Source: Cellvibrio sp. pealriver (lineage in GTDB: Bacteria; Pseudomonadota; Gammaproteobacteria; Pseudomonadales; Cellvibrionaceae). From it: DNA of 64,000 nt. The stretch covers positions 1,145,149 to 1,209,148 of the forward strand of contig NZ_KQ236688.1 in assembly GCF_001183545.1 (NCBI RefSeq), written 5' to 3'. Below are positions 25,784-34,355 of the stretch, in pieces; position 1 is the stretch's first letter; each line of letters opens with the position of its first letter. The position numbers and the translations under genes were made by a program. Below the pieces are notes generated by a model, which saw only the letters and a program-made list of their open reading frames with translations, made no database searches and was not told where the DNA came from.

Positions 25784-28549
25784 ATGAGCGGTATTCTCTC
25801 TAACGCCGTATCCGGCTTGCAGGCTAGCCAAAATGCACTGCGTACAGCAGGGCATAATATTTCTAATGCAAACACTGCTGGCTATTCGCGCCAGGAAGTG
25901 AATTACGTTACCCGTCCGGAACAAAATGCAGGCGGTGCTGGCTTTATTGGTTCTGGTGTTACGACTGCTTCTATTGAGCGTGTGGTCAATGAATTTGTAA
26001 CGGCCCAGTTGCGTTTGGATACCTCTACGTTTAATCAGCTAAATAAATTCAATGCCAATATTGGCAAAATGGATAAGTTGCTTGCTGATACGAGCACCGG
26101 TTTATCCGGCGCATTACAATCCTTTTTTGCTGCGATGCAAAACGGCGCGAACGATCCTGCATCTACTCCAGGGCGCCAATTAATTGTGACTGAAGCAGAA
26201 AGCATGAGCATCCGCTTCAATAATCTCAATCAGCGTTTTACCGATATTGAAAAAAGTGTAAACGGTGAAATTCGCACTGTAACCGAACAAGTGAATTCAC
26301 TAGCACAATCTGTTGCATCACTTAACCAATCTATTGGCGAATTGCGTGCATCCGGTAGTGGTAATCCCCCGAATGATTTACTGGATAAGCGCGATGAAGC
26401 CTTACGTAAATTATCTGAACTGGTATCTATACAAGTTGTTAATCAGGGTGATGGCGATGTCAACGTATTTATCGGTAATGGACAGCCATTGGTGATTGGA
26501 ATCAAATCCAGTAATTTTAATGTGACCAATGATGGCAAAATCCAATTGACGGGCAACAACTCCAATGTTGACGTTACCTCCCAAATTACCGGCGGGCAAT
26601 TGGGTGGTTTGGTAGGGTTTCGTGAACAGGTGCTTTTGCCTTCGCTGAATGAATTGGGGCGTATTGCATTAACAATGGCCGATCAATTCAACACCTTGCA
26701 GCAGGAAGGTATTGATTTGGATGGTGATTACGGCCAGCGTATGTTTGGTGATATCAATGATCCGGTACTTGCAGCAAACCGTGTTGCACACGGAAATAAT
26801 GCGTTGCCTTTTGATCGGATCATCTCGGTTACTATTGATGACACTAACAAGTTAAGCACCAGTGATTATTTGTTTGAAATCGTGCCTGGCTCAAGTAATT
26901 ATTTAATTACACGCCTTTCAGATAAAACGGTAGTGGAGCAGGGCACCTTGTCCGGTGCATATCCCACCAGCATTTCGTTTGACGGTGTTAGCGTCAATCT
27001 AACCAGTGGTTCTTTTCAAGGTGGCGATAAATTCACAATTCAGCCAACTAAAAATGGCTCACGCGATATTCGTGCTGAAATAAAACGCCCGGAAGATTTG
27101 GCATTCGCTTCGCCCGTGCGCACAGCAAGTAATACCAGTAATGCGGGCAGTGGTCTTATCAGTGCGGGCGAAGTGTTAAGTTTGGTGGATGCCAATGGCA
27201 ACCGTTTGCCAGCATTTTCAAAACCGGGTGAGTTATCGCCACCTATTTTGATTCGCTTCACATCTGAAACAACCTATGAAGTGCTGGATAATAGTGACCC
27301 AACCAACCCAAAACATTTGGTGCCTGCATTACGCGAACAAATTTTCATTCCAGGCAGTAGCAATAATATTTTTACTGGCGACATTGGTGAGCATATTGTT
27401 GTTGGAAATGGTAGCCGGTTAGGCTTGCCGGAAGGGCGCTCACCACAAGTGGTAACGGCACTGAGTGACCCCCTCGCCAAGAACGGCTATTTGGCAGAGC
27501 AGTTACACTTTACGATTAAAGACCCCGTTACCGGTTCACTCAGTACCAGAATGCTTACCACCGTGCCCGGTGCAACGGCGATGGAGACCGCTGCGCAAAT
27601 AAGTTCTGTGTCCGGTGTGTCAGCTCGCGCGTTTACCACGGCAACGCTCACGGATTTAAATTTAGCAACAGCAGATCTCGCACCACCCACACAACTTTAT
27701 ATTAATGGCCAACCACTGATCCAATATAACCCGGGTAATACCGCATTCCATGTGGATGTACCTAATTATACGGTTGATGGTGAATCTGCATTTAATGACT
27801 ACCTCGCACAGCAAATTAACAACAACCCCAATTTAACCAGCTTGGGAATTCGCGCACAAAGCAGCACTAATCCAATTACAGGTGCACCAGAATTAAAATT
27901 GGTTGCGTCATCGGGTGTGGATCTGGATATCCGCTTGAAATCTTCATCTAACAGCAGTGTTGATGTGAATGACAGCAATGGAAATCCTAATGTCCGTTTG
28001 CAGGGTGCAGATACCGGCGCAGGTGAACTGCAAGGTATTGTGGTGGGTGGAAGAATTGATATTACGATGGCAGATGGTGTTAGTCTCAGAACGGTTCCCA
28101 CCGATAGCCCATTATTTGGCGATAGCACGCGCGATACTTTTGCAGGCTCTTCTTTTATTGGTTATCAGGTTGCCATCAGCGGCCAGCCAAAAGCAGGGGA
28201 TACATTTACGGTTGGTTTTAATACCAACGGGTCCAACGATAATAGAAATGCGTTGGCAATGGTTGCGCTTGAATCGCAAGGTATGATGCAAAACGGAACT
28301 CTTACTCTTGAAGATGGTTATGGCAAGTTAGTTGAAGAAGTGGGTACTAAAAGCAGTCTTTCAAAAATCAATACTGAAGCAAGCAAAAGTTTGTTAGAAC
28401 AAACCCAAACCATGCGCGACAGTATTTCCGGCGTGAACCTTGATGAAGAAGCAGCAGACTTAATTAAGTTCCAACAGCTTTATCAGGCTAATGCCCAAGT
28501 GATTTCTGTTGTGCGTGAATTGTTTGATACCCTTCTCAGTTCACTGTAA
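25784..28549 (+). CDS. flgK: flagellar hook-associated protein FlgK, enlarged
   Basis: A 921-residue hook-filament junction protein (enteric FlgK is about 550). The ends are conserved: GILSNAVSGLQASQNALRTAGHNISNANTAGYSRQEV and C-terminal SGVNLDEEAADLIKFQQLYQANAQVISVVRELFDTLL. The extra length is in the middle (about 330-800), with ING-like segments such as LYINGQPL. GGAG inside the end of flgJ serves as its ribosome site, three bases separating the genes. FlgK is escorted by FlgN, encoded at 12487-12963. Confidence 0.94.
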   Translation: MSGILSNAVSGLQASQNALRTAGHNISNANTAGYSRQEVNYVTRPEQNAGGAGFIGSGVTTASIERVVNEFVTAQLRLDTSTFNQLNKFNANIGKMDKLLADTSTGLSGALQSFFAAMQNGANDPASTPGRQLIVTEAESMSIRFNNLNQRFTDIEKSVNGEIRTVTEQVNSLAQSVASLNQSIGELRASGSGNPPNDLLDKRDEALRKLSELVSIQVVNQGDGDVNVFIGNGQPLVIGIKSSNFNVTNDGKIQLTGNNSNVDVTSQITGGQLGGLVGFREQVLLPSLNELGRIALTMADQFNTLQQEGIDLDGDYGQRMFGDINDPVLAANRVAHGNNALPFDRIISVTIDDTNKLSTSDYLFEIVPGSSNYLITRLSDKTVVEQGTLSGAYPTSISFDGVSVNLTSGSFQGGDKFTIQPTKNGSRDIRAEIKRPEDLAFASPVRTASNTSNAGSGLISAGEVLSLVDANGNRLPAFSKPGELSPPILIRFTSETTYEVLDNSDPTNPKHLVPALREQIFIPGSSNNIFTGDIGEHIVVGNGSRLGLPEGRSPQVVTALSDPLAKNGYLAEQLHFTIKDPVTGSLSTRMLTTVPGATAMETAAQISSVSGVSARAFTTATLTDLNLATADLAPPTQLYINGQPLIQYNPGNTAFHVDVPNYTVDGESAFNDYLAQQINNNPNLTSLGIRAQSSTNPITGAPELKLVASSGVDLDIRLKSSSNSSVDVNDSNGNPNVRLQGADTGAGELQGIVVGGRIDITMADGVSLRTVPTDSPLFGDSTRDTFAGSSFIGYQVAISGQPKAGDTFTVGFNTNGSNDNRNALAMVALESQGMMQNGTLTLEDGYGKLVEEVGTKSSLSKINTEASKSLLEQTQTMRDSISGVNLDEEAADLIKFQQLYQANAQVISVVRELFDTLLSSL

Positions 28550-28575
28550 ATCTTCTGTATCACATTAACTCCTTA

Positions 28576-28664
28576 ATCTCCTCTTGTTTCTCTTTAAAAG
28601 CCCCTCTTTAAAAAGAGGGGTGTCAAACTCCTCCCTTTGAAAAAGGCAGGCTGGGATGGATTAA
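28576..28664. repeat. degenerate copies of the GC-rich hairpin repeat
   Basis: Two units lie in the flgK-flgL gap. The first is a hairpin CCCCTCTTTAAAAAGAGGGG (28601-28620). The second is CTCCCTTTGAAAAAGG followed by CAGGCTGGGATGGATTAAAAAT, clearly related to the element at 5172-5203. The perfect 28601 hairpin could attenuate or end the flgF-flgK transcript. Confidence 0.65.
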
Positions 28665-28707
28665 AAATCTCTGCTTTTTTAATTTCACATTTTCATTCCA
28701 TAAAAAT

Positions 28708-28723
28708 TGGATCAAATCCTGCA
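28708..28723 (+). promoter_or_regulatory. weak sigma-54-like site upstream of flgL
   Basis: TGGATC-AAATC-CTGCA keeps GG at -24 and GC at -12 with correct spacing, but three other core bases differ. It lies after the repeat/terminator and 58 bases before flgL, so a promoter here would make sense. Confidence 0.35.
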
Positions 28724-28780
28724 TTGGTAGACTGTAAGTAATCAATGAGGCAAACATTTGCCGCTTTAGAGGAGTTGGTC

Positions 28781-30664
28781 ATGCGCGTATCCACCTCACA
28801 AATTTATAACATCGCAACTCTGGGAATGGGGCAGGCGCAGTCTGCGGTCACCAAAACCCAGGAGCAAATGGCTACCGGTAAAAAAGTATTATCGCCTGCG
28901 GATGATCCTGTGGCCGCGACGGCCATTTTACGCCTCAATCAGGAATTGGCACGCACTGAGCAGTACGGAAAAAATATTAATATTGCCGAGTCCAACCTGA
29001 ATCTTGAGGAATCGACAACGCAAACGGTTATCGACCTTGTCCAACGTATGCGCGAGCTTGCAGTGAAAGCAGGTAACACCGCGGTTTATACGTCTACCGA
29101 TTACAAAGCATTGGCAGCAGAAGTAGATACGCGAATAGCTGAGCTTGCGAATTTGCAAAATACCCGCAATGCATCGGGCCAGTATATTTTTGCGGGCTAC
29201 AAAGGTGATACCAAGCCATTTGTCAGTGATATCGGCGGAAATTTCACTTACATGGGCGATGAAGGGCAATTGCGATTGCAAGCGTCTACATCGGTTACTG
29301 TGGCGGTAAGTGATTCAGGAAAAAGATTATTTGTTGATATTCCCAGCGGGCATAACACATTCACTACTTCTGCTGGTGCAGGTAACAAAGCAATTCCTCC
29401 GGCAGTGATTTCGGTAGGTGAGGTGATCGACCAGCAAGAGTTTGATCGCCTTTATCCGGAAGACTTACAAATTACCTTCACCAAAAATGGCTCAGCGGTA
29501 AATTTCACTGTTACTGAACGGGCAAGTGGAAAAGTATTGCTACCTGCACAGCTGTACATTCCGGGCGATGATATTGAAGTCGCGGGTGCGAAATTTAAAA
29601 TTCTGGGAAACCCTTATGCGGGTAATCCGGCTATTCCTGCCGAACTGGATTTTGGTGCAGTAGGTGCATTCGATTTCTCCGTAACGCCGACGAATATTGC
29701 TATTACCGTCGGTGGAAAAACAGAAACCCTGTTACTCGATCAAAACGTGACTAACGCAACTGATTTGGCTGCTGCATTAAACAGTACTACCGGCACGCCC
29801 AGTAACGCAGATAAATTAGCCAAATTAGGTGTAGTGGTTGATTCAACCGGCTTTCAATCGCCAACCGGTTTAAATATTACTGTGCGCAATGGTACGCCAG
29901 ACACCGACACTGCGTTAGGGTTTAACACGCAAAGTAATGGAACGACATCTGTTAATTTGCCATTTGCATTTGGTGTGGCAACCGATTTCAGTGCATCGCC
30001 TGCAACGTTTCAGTTGGAAGTGAATGGGAGAACGGAATCCATTACTTTCAATCAAAACATCACCAGCGCTGCTGATTTGGCCAACGCATTCCGTACACCC
30101 GACAATGCTGCAAAGCTTGCGCGGTTGGGAGTCACGGTTACCGATCAGGGATTAATTTCAAATACCAATGCTCCAATTACTATTAAGGGCGGGAACCTGA
30201 ATATCAATAACGTTACAGGTTTGAGTACGCAGGATACGGGTACATCATCAACGCGCGGTGTACTCATCGAAACGGGCGATAGTTTTTTTGTAGAGTCCAC
30301 CAATAAACAAGGGCTACTCACTACACTGACTCGTTTCAGTGAGGCGATGAAAACAGTGGTAGATTCACCAGAGAGCAAAGAGGAGTTGGCCAAAATCGTT
30401 GCCAAGACGTTGACCAATTTGCAAAACGCAGTCACCAATCTTACGTCCGTGCAGGGTGAGATGGGATCGCGCTTGAATACTCTGGAGAGCAGTAAAGAAT
30501 TGAACCTGGATATTACGCTCTCAACCAAGACGGTATTGAAAGGTTTACAGGATCTGGATTATGGCGAGGCGTCCATTCAACTGTCCATGCAGACATTGGT
30601 GCTCAATGCCACACAACAAAGCTTTTCCAAAGTAAGCCAGTTATCGCTTTTTAGTTATTTATAA
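28781..30664 (+). CDS. flgL: flagellar hook-associated protein FlgL, enlarged
   Basis: A 627-residue hook-filament junction protein, about twice the enteric length (317). The start at 28781 (MRVSTSQIYN) has AGAGGAG upstream; an in-frame ATG at 28745 is rejected. The N-terminal D0/D1 has QEQMATGKKVLSPADDPVAA. The C-terminal half has LNTLESSKELNLDITLSTKTVLKGLQDLDYGEASIQLS. The middle holds two related units of about 95 residues (near 29655-29940 and 29955-30240), each with an [AL]x[VI]xGx[TR]E core followed by NITxAxDLAxAF-like text. This looks like an internal duplication. Confidence 0.93.
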   Translation: MRVSTSQIYNIATLGMGQAQSAVTKTQEQMATGKKVLSPADDPVAATAILRLNQELARTEQYGKNINIAESNLNLEESTTQTVIDLVQRMRELAVKAGNTAVYTSTDYKALAAEVDTRIAELANLQNTRNASGQYIFAGYKGDTKPFVSDIGGNFTYMGDEGQLRLQASTSVTVAVSDSGKRLFVDIPSGHNTFTTSAGAGNKAIPPAVISVGEVIDQQEFDRLYPEDLQITFTKNGSAVNFTVTERASGKVLLPAQLYIPGDDIEVAGAKFKILGNPYAGNPAIPAELDFGAVGAFDFSVTPTNIAITVGGKTETLLLDQNVTNATDLAAALNSTTGTPSNADKLAKLGVVVDSTGFQSPTGLNITVRNGTPDTDTALGFNTQSNGTTSVNLPFAFGVATDFSASPATFQLEVNGRTESITFNQNITSAADLANAFRTPDNAAKLARLGVTVTDQGLISNTNAPITIKGGNLNINNVTGLSTQDTGTSSTRGVLIETGDSFFVESTNKQGLLTTLTRFSEAMKTVVDSPESKEELAKIVAKTLTNLQNAVTNLTSVQGEMGSRLNTLESSKELNLDITLSTKTVLKGLQDLDYGEASIQLSMQTLVLNATQQSFSKVSQLSLFSYL

Positions 30665-30772
30665 GTTTCATCATTTCTACGCAGGTCACTTATCTTTTGC
30701 TAATCTTGCTTTATAGCGTTAGTCTTCCTTTGGCTATTATTAAGAGTTGTTCTATCACCAAGAGTTGTATTT

Positions 30773-31099
30773 ATGGATATCAACCCTTTGCTTGACCCTT
30801 TGGTTCGTGCGCTCAGTCAATCAAAAGCTCTTTTGTCTCTTGCCCAGGCGGGCGATTGGGAATCGTTTGAAACCTTGGTGCAACAGCGTCAACAGGGGCT
30901 TTTGTCGCTGAGTGACCATGAATACCTTCAATCATTGGCGCAAGCCGATCTTGAGGCAAAAGCTGCAGGCCTTATTGAAGAAATCCAACTGATTAATAAA
31001 GAGTTATCGGCACTTGCTGAAACGAACCGTGAAAGCACGGCGTCAGAATTGCGTCAAAATGGAAAGGCAGCCAAGGCGATTGATGCCTATGGTGGTTAA
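30773..31099 (+). CDS. FliT-like flagellar export chaperone (putative)
   Basis: A 108-residue helix-rich cytoplasmic protein. Its size, the pattern LLSLAQAGDWESFETLVQQRQQGLLSL and the helical C terminus resemble FliT-type chaperones, which bind FliD. It lies between flgL and fliC1. FliT is usually encoded with fliD and fliS, so placement here is unusual. The family call rests on a weak sequence likeness and context. The ribosome site is poor (AAGAG). No promoter is evident, so read-through from flgL is likely. Confidence 0.6.
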   Translation: MDINPLLDPLVRALSQSKALLSLAQAGDWESFETLVQQRQQGLLSLSDHEYLQSLAQADLEAKAAGLIEEIQLINKELSALAETNRESTASELRQNGKAAKAIDAYGG

Positions 31100-31187
31100 T
31101 TGACGGTTTGCATGCTTTTTATAACTCTTAGTGCTTATTTCAAATAATTTTTTGTACAAAAAGTTTATTCCTGCCATAAAAAATTTC

Positions 31188-31214
31188 TAAAGCTCCTTCT
31201 GGATGTGTCGATAA
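31188..31214 (+). promoter_or_regulatory. sigma-28 promoter for fliC1
   Basis: TAAA, exactly 15 bases, then GTCGATAA. One base differs from the consensus, and it is the same variant as at flgM. The predicted start is near 31221, giving an untranslated leader of about 107 bases. Confidence 0.88.
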
Positions 31215-31327
31215 CCTAGTTAGAAGTGCTGATTAAGCTGTTAGCGTCAGACTTCATCAACCGACACTAGCAGCATGGCCTTCCTACTTGATCAGCCACT
31301 GCGTACTTTAAATCCAGGAGATTCATC

Positions 31328-33442
31328 ATGGCTTTAGTAATTAACACAAACGTCGCCTCTCTGAATGCTCAACGTCAGTTGATGAGCTCAGGCAACGCGC
31401 TTGACCGCTCCACCGAGCGTTTGTCTTCCGGTATGCGTATTAACTCAGCAAAAGACGACGCTGCCGGCTTGGCAATTGCCAACCGTATGACTTCACAAGT
31501 TCGCGGTCTTGACCAAGCAATCCGTAACGCTAACGACGGTGTATCTCTGATTCAAACCGCTGAAGGTGCGCTGTCAGAATCAACCAACATCCTGCAACGT
31601 ATGCGTGAACTGTCAGTACAGTCCGCAAACGGTATCTATAACGCCAGCGACCGCCAAACACTGAATGCCGAGGTAAAACAACTCGTATCAGAATTGGATC
31701 GTATCGCTAAAACCACCGCGTTCAACGGCCAAAACCTGTTAGATGGCAAGTTGGGTAAAGTAGAGCTGCAAGTCGGTTCAGTGGCTAATCAAACAGTCGA
31801 ATTAAAAGTGCCAGCGATGGATGCCAAAACTCTGGGTATGGGTTCTACCAGTGTGGATTTGATGGGCGGTGCCTCGAATTTTAACAATCTGACCACTGGT
31901 GCTGCGCCTGCGGTAGGTGTGCTCAGAGAAGGCAGTATTTTGATTAATGGCCAGTCAATCATTAAAGGTACTGATTCCTTCAACGGCACTAGCGACACTG
32001 ACCAGGAGTTATTAGACCATATCAATACCAATGTGAATGGTGTAACTGCTTCTACCTATGCTGTAGCAAGTGCGACTGATGCAGGTGACGGTGTTTTACT
32101 GTCAACTGATAAAGTAGTTGTTACCCTGGCTAACCTCGACGGCACTACCACCGCAATTGATATTGGTGGTGGCACCAAAGGCACCAGCAGCTTGGCTGAA
32201 TTGGTTGACAAGATGAATGCCGAAAGCGGTGGTAAATTTACCGCGACTATTGGCGATGATGGCAAATTGTCTATCTCTGCAGAAAACGTGTCTTCTATCA
32301 CCGTAACAGACGCTGCTACTGCGTTGGGAACTGGTATTACCACTGCTGCGAATGCTCGCATCGTCTTAAAGGCAGACAATGGTGATCCTGTTACTGTGAC
32401 CCGTGGCTCTATTGGTACCTTAGCTCAGTTGGATGCACTGGGTTTCCGTGAAAATGATACTGCAGGTGTTGTAGAGGGTTATGCTGCAGGAAATGGCAAC
32501 TTGGCTTCCGGCGATTTAAAGATTAATGGTGTTGATATCCCTGCAACCACAACTGATCAAACTGTGGCGAACCCAGCCTTGGCTGCGAAAGTTGCTGCGA
32601 TCAATTCGGTATCCAGCGAGACCGGTGTGACTGCTACTGCATATACCTCTGCGGTACTGGACTTCAGTGCAATTTCACTGGCGACCTTGGTTGGTGCTGA
32701 TGATATCTCGCTCAATGGTGTTGACATCACGGTTGCTGCTGGTACTGCGACCACAACGATGGCAGATTTGGCCAAAATGTTTAATGACAAGACAGACCAA
32801 ACTGGTATCACCGCTACCGTCAGCGGAACCCGCTTGTTGCTGGAAGGCAACGTATCCCAAATTTCGTTTGGACTGGGCTCTGCTGCTGCAGCAACTGATG
32901 TCAACGCAATTTTCGTTGATGGTGGTGGTAGCTTCGTTAAATTTGGCTATGGAAATACAGCGCCAGCTGATATGACTTCGGCAACTCCTGCTACTGTCAC
33001 TGCAGCAGGCGGTATCAAGCTGACCAGTAATAACGGCAACCCAATTCAGGTTGATGTGAAAGATGCCGCAGCAACTACCAAGACTGGTTTGATTGATTCA
33101 AACGTAAGTGCAGGTGGAGCGTTTGGCGCTGCTATCGCGTCAATCAGCATCGATACCGCTGCGAACGCTCAAAAGGCGATTAAGGTAATCGACAACGCAT
33201 TGACCACCATCAGTGATGTGCGTTCAGAGTTGGGTGCGATCAACAACCGTTTGGACTTCACCATCTCTAACTTGGCGAACATCTCAGAGAAGACTTCATC
33301 AGCACGTTCACGTATCACTGATGCTGACTTCGCTGCAGAAACTGCAAACCTGAGCCGTTCACAAGTGTTGCAACAAGCAGCCTCGGCGATGTTGGCTCAG
33401 TCTAACGCTCGTCCACAACAAGTACTGTCTCTCTTGAGATAA
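31328..33442 (+). CDS. fliC: flagellin 1, enlarged
   Basis: A 704-residue flagellin. The N-terminal D0/D1 (1-165) has [36 protein letters not shown] and [14 protein letters not shown]. The C-terminal D1/D0 (about 610-704) has [37 protein letters not shown] and ends LLR. The variable middle of about 440 residues contains Flagellin_IN-type motifs (ILINGQSI near 202, LKINGVDI near 395, ISLNGVDI near 457). GGAG precedes the ATG. It is transcribed from the sigma-28 site at 31188, and a hairpin separates it from flaG. Ends nearly identical to the second flagellin show they are paralogues. Confidence 0.95.
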   Translation: MALVINTNVASLNAQRQLMSSGNALDRSTERLSSGMRINSAKDDAAGLAIANRMTSQVRGLDQAIRNANDGVSLIQTAEGALSESTNILQRMRELSVQSANGIYNASDRQTLNAEVKQLVSELDRIAKTTAFNGQNLLDGKLGKVELQVGSVANQTVELKVPAMDAKTLGMGSTSVDLMGGASNFNNLTTGAAPAVGVLREGSILINGQSIIKGTDSFNGTSDTDQELLDHINTNVNGVTASTYAVASATDAGDGVLLSTDKVVVTLANLDGTTTAIDIGGGTKGTSSLAELVDKMNAESGGKFTATIGDDGKLSISAENVSSITVTDAATALGTGITTAANARIVLKADNGDPVTVTRGSIGTLAQLDALGFRENDTAGVVEGYAAGNGNLASGDLKINGVDIPATTTDQTVANPALAAKVAAINSVSSETGVTATAYTSAVLDFSAISLATLVGADDISLNGVDITVAAGTATTTMADLAKMFNDKTDQTGITATVSGTRLLLEGNVSQISFGLGSAAAATDVNAIFVDGGGSFVKFGYGNTAPADMTSATPATVTAAGGIKLTSNNGNPIQVDVKDAAATTKTGLIDSNVSAGGAFGAAIASISIDTAANAQKAIKVIDNALTTISDVRSELGAINNRLDFTISNLANISEKTSSARSRITDADFAAETANLSRSQVLQQAASAMLAQSNARPQQVLSLLR

Positions 33443-33451
33443 TACAGGCTA

Positions 33452-33496
33452 CTTCCGGGCTAGCTAATCCCAGCTAACCCGGAAGAACATTTTTAG
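33452..33496 (+). terminator. hairpin between fliC1 and flaG (terminator or attenuator)
   Basis: CTTCCGGGcTAGCT and AGCTAaCCCGGAAG form a long stem with one mismatch, then AACATTTTTA. The weak T tract suggests partial termination, which would set flaG below fliC1. Confidence 0.75.
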
Positions 33497-33509
33497 TGAG
33501 GAACAGATT

Positions 33510-33896
33510 ATGAATGACATCACTAAAGTTGCTTCGAATCCGGTACAAGCGAAAGCTTCGCCGGTTTCGTCGTTGCCTGGCGCAAGAGGTCAAAAAACCG
33601 GCAATGATTTGCCGCCTGCCGCTGAAGCGGCAAGATCTTTACCTAAAGATCCTGTCAATTCTCAGGCGGTACAAGAGCGAGTCCAAGCGGCTGTGGCGCA
33701 AATGAATGAATATATTCAGTCAACACAGCGCGATTTAAACTTCTCATACGATCCCGATTCCGGTGAAACCGTTGTGAAAGTTTTGGATCGCGCAACGCAA
33801 GAAGTTATTCGTCAAATTCCTGATGAAATTTTCTTGCGGTTGGCTCAGAGCCATACGCCAGATGAGCCTGGTCAGTTGTTTAGTGCTCAGGCATAA
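33510..33896 (+). CDS. flaG: flagellar protein FlaG
   Basis: A 128-residue FlaG-family protein. Seen: a low-complexity N terminus rich in P, A and S, then QAAVAQMNEYIQSTQRDLNFSYDPDSGETVVKVLDRATQEVIRQIPDEIFLRLAQ, the conserved FlaG core. FlaG affects filament length in Vibrio, Campylobacter and Pseudomonas; its mechanism is not settled. GTGAGGA precedes the ATG. It follows fliC1 by 67 bases, as is common in polarly flagellated bacteria, and ends in a strong terminator. Confidence 0.93.
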   Translation: MNDITKVASNPVQAKASPVSSLPGARGQKTGNDLPPAAEAARSLPKDPVNSQAVQERVQAAVAQMNEYIQSTQRDLNFSYDPDSGETVVKVLDRATQEVIRQIPDEIFLRLAQSHTPDEPGQLFSAQA

Positions 33897-33960
33897 AACC
33901 TTTTTAAAACAATAGGTTGTAGATGTTTTAATGGGTTTGTTTGGTGGGTGTTTTAAAGCG

Positions 33961-33991
33961 AATAGGGCAGCGAAAGCTGCCCTATTTTTTT
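33961..33991 (+). terminator. rho-independent terminator after flaG
   Basis: AATAGGGCAGC-GAAA-GCTGCCCTATT followed by T5. An 11-bp stem with a GAAA tetraloop, closing the fliC1-flaG unit. Confidence 0.93.
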
Positions 33992-34355
33992 ATCAAAAAC
34001 ATAACGAGAGTTCTTAAATATTTTTAAATTTTTTGTTTTATTTTTTTAATAAAAATTAAAAAAATATTCAGCAAGTTTGCATTTTCAATAAGCGTTAATG
34101 GCGTTTTGGATAAGCGCGCTTTTTCTCCTTAAAAATGTTTTGGCATGGTCTGTGCAAAATCGGCTTTAGGCGACCGTATAGAAATCCTGTTTGTTGCAAC
34201 CTCCGGTCATACAGTGGGTAGCAAATTTCTTAAAAGTCTTGCCACGAAGTTCTGACAGTCCATGCAAGTCGATTAACAGATGGCTTTGAACTTCATTAGT
34301 CGGCTTGTCACAGCAATAGAAACTGTGAACAGGAACAATCATTAGGAGATTTATT
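33992..34355. other. AT-rich gap and long leader region upstream of fliC2
   Basis: No gene is supported here. The first part (about 34010-34075) is almost pure A/T with long T and A runs, typical of curved or upstream-activator DNA. It is followed by a sigma-54-like site (34141-34156) and then about 190 bases of potential untranslated leader ending in TTAGGAG before fliC2. A 70-codon minus-strand frame across 34166-34378 overlaps the fliC2 start and looks spurious. Confidence 0.6.
34141..34156 (+). promoter_or_regulatory. sigma-54-like site upstream of fliC2
   Basis: TGGCAT-GGTCT-GTGCA has correct GG/GC spacing with two mismatches in the core. No sigma-28 match was found in the same gap, unlike fliC1. 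The candidate before fliD (39251) shares the TGGCrT-N5-GTGC form. Confidence 0.45.
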
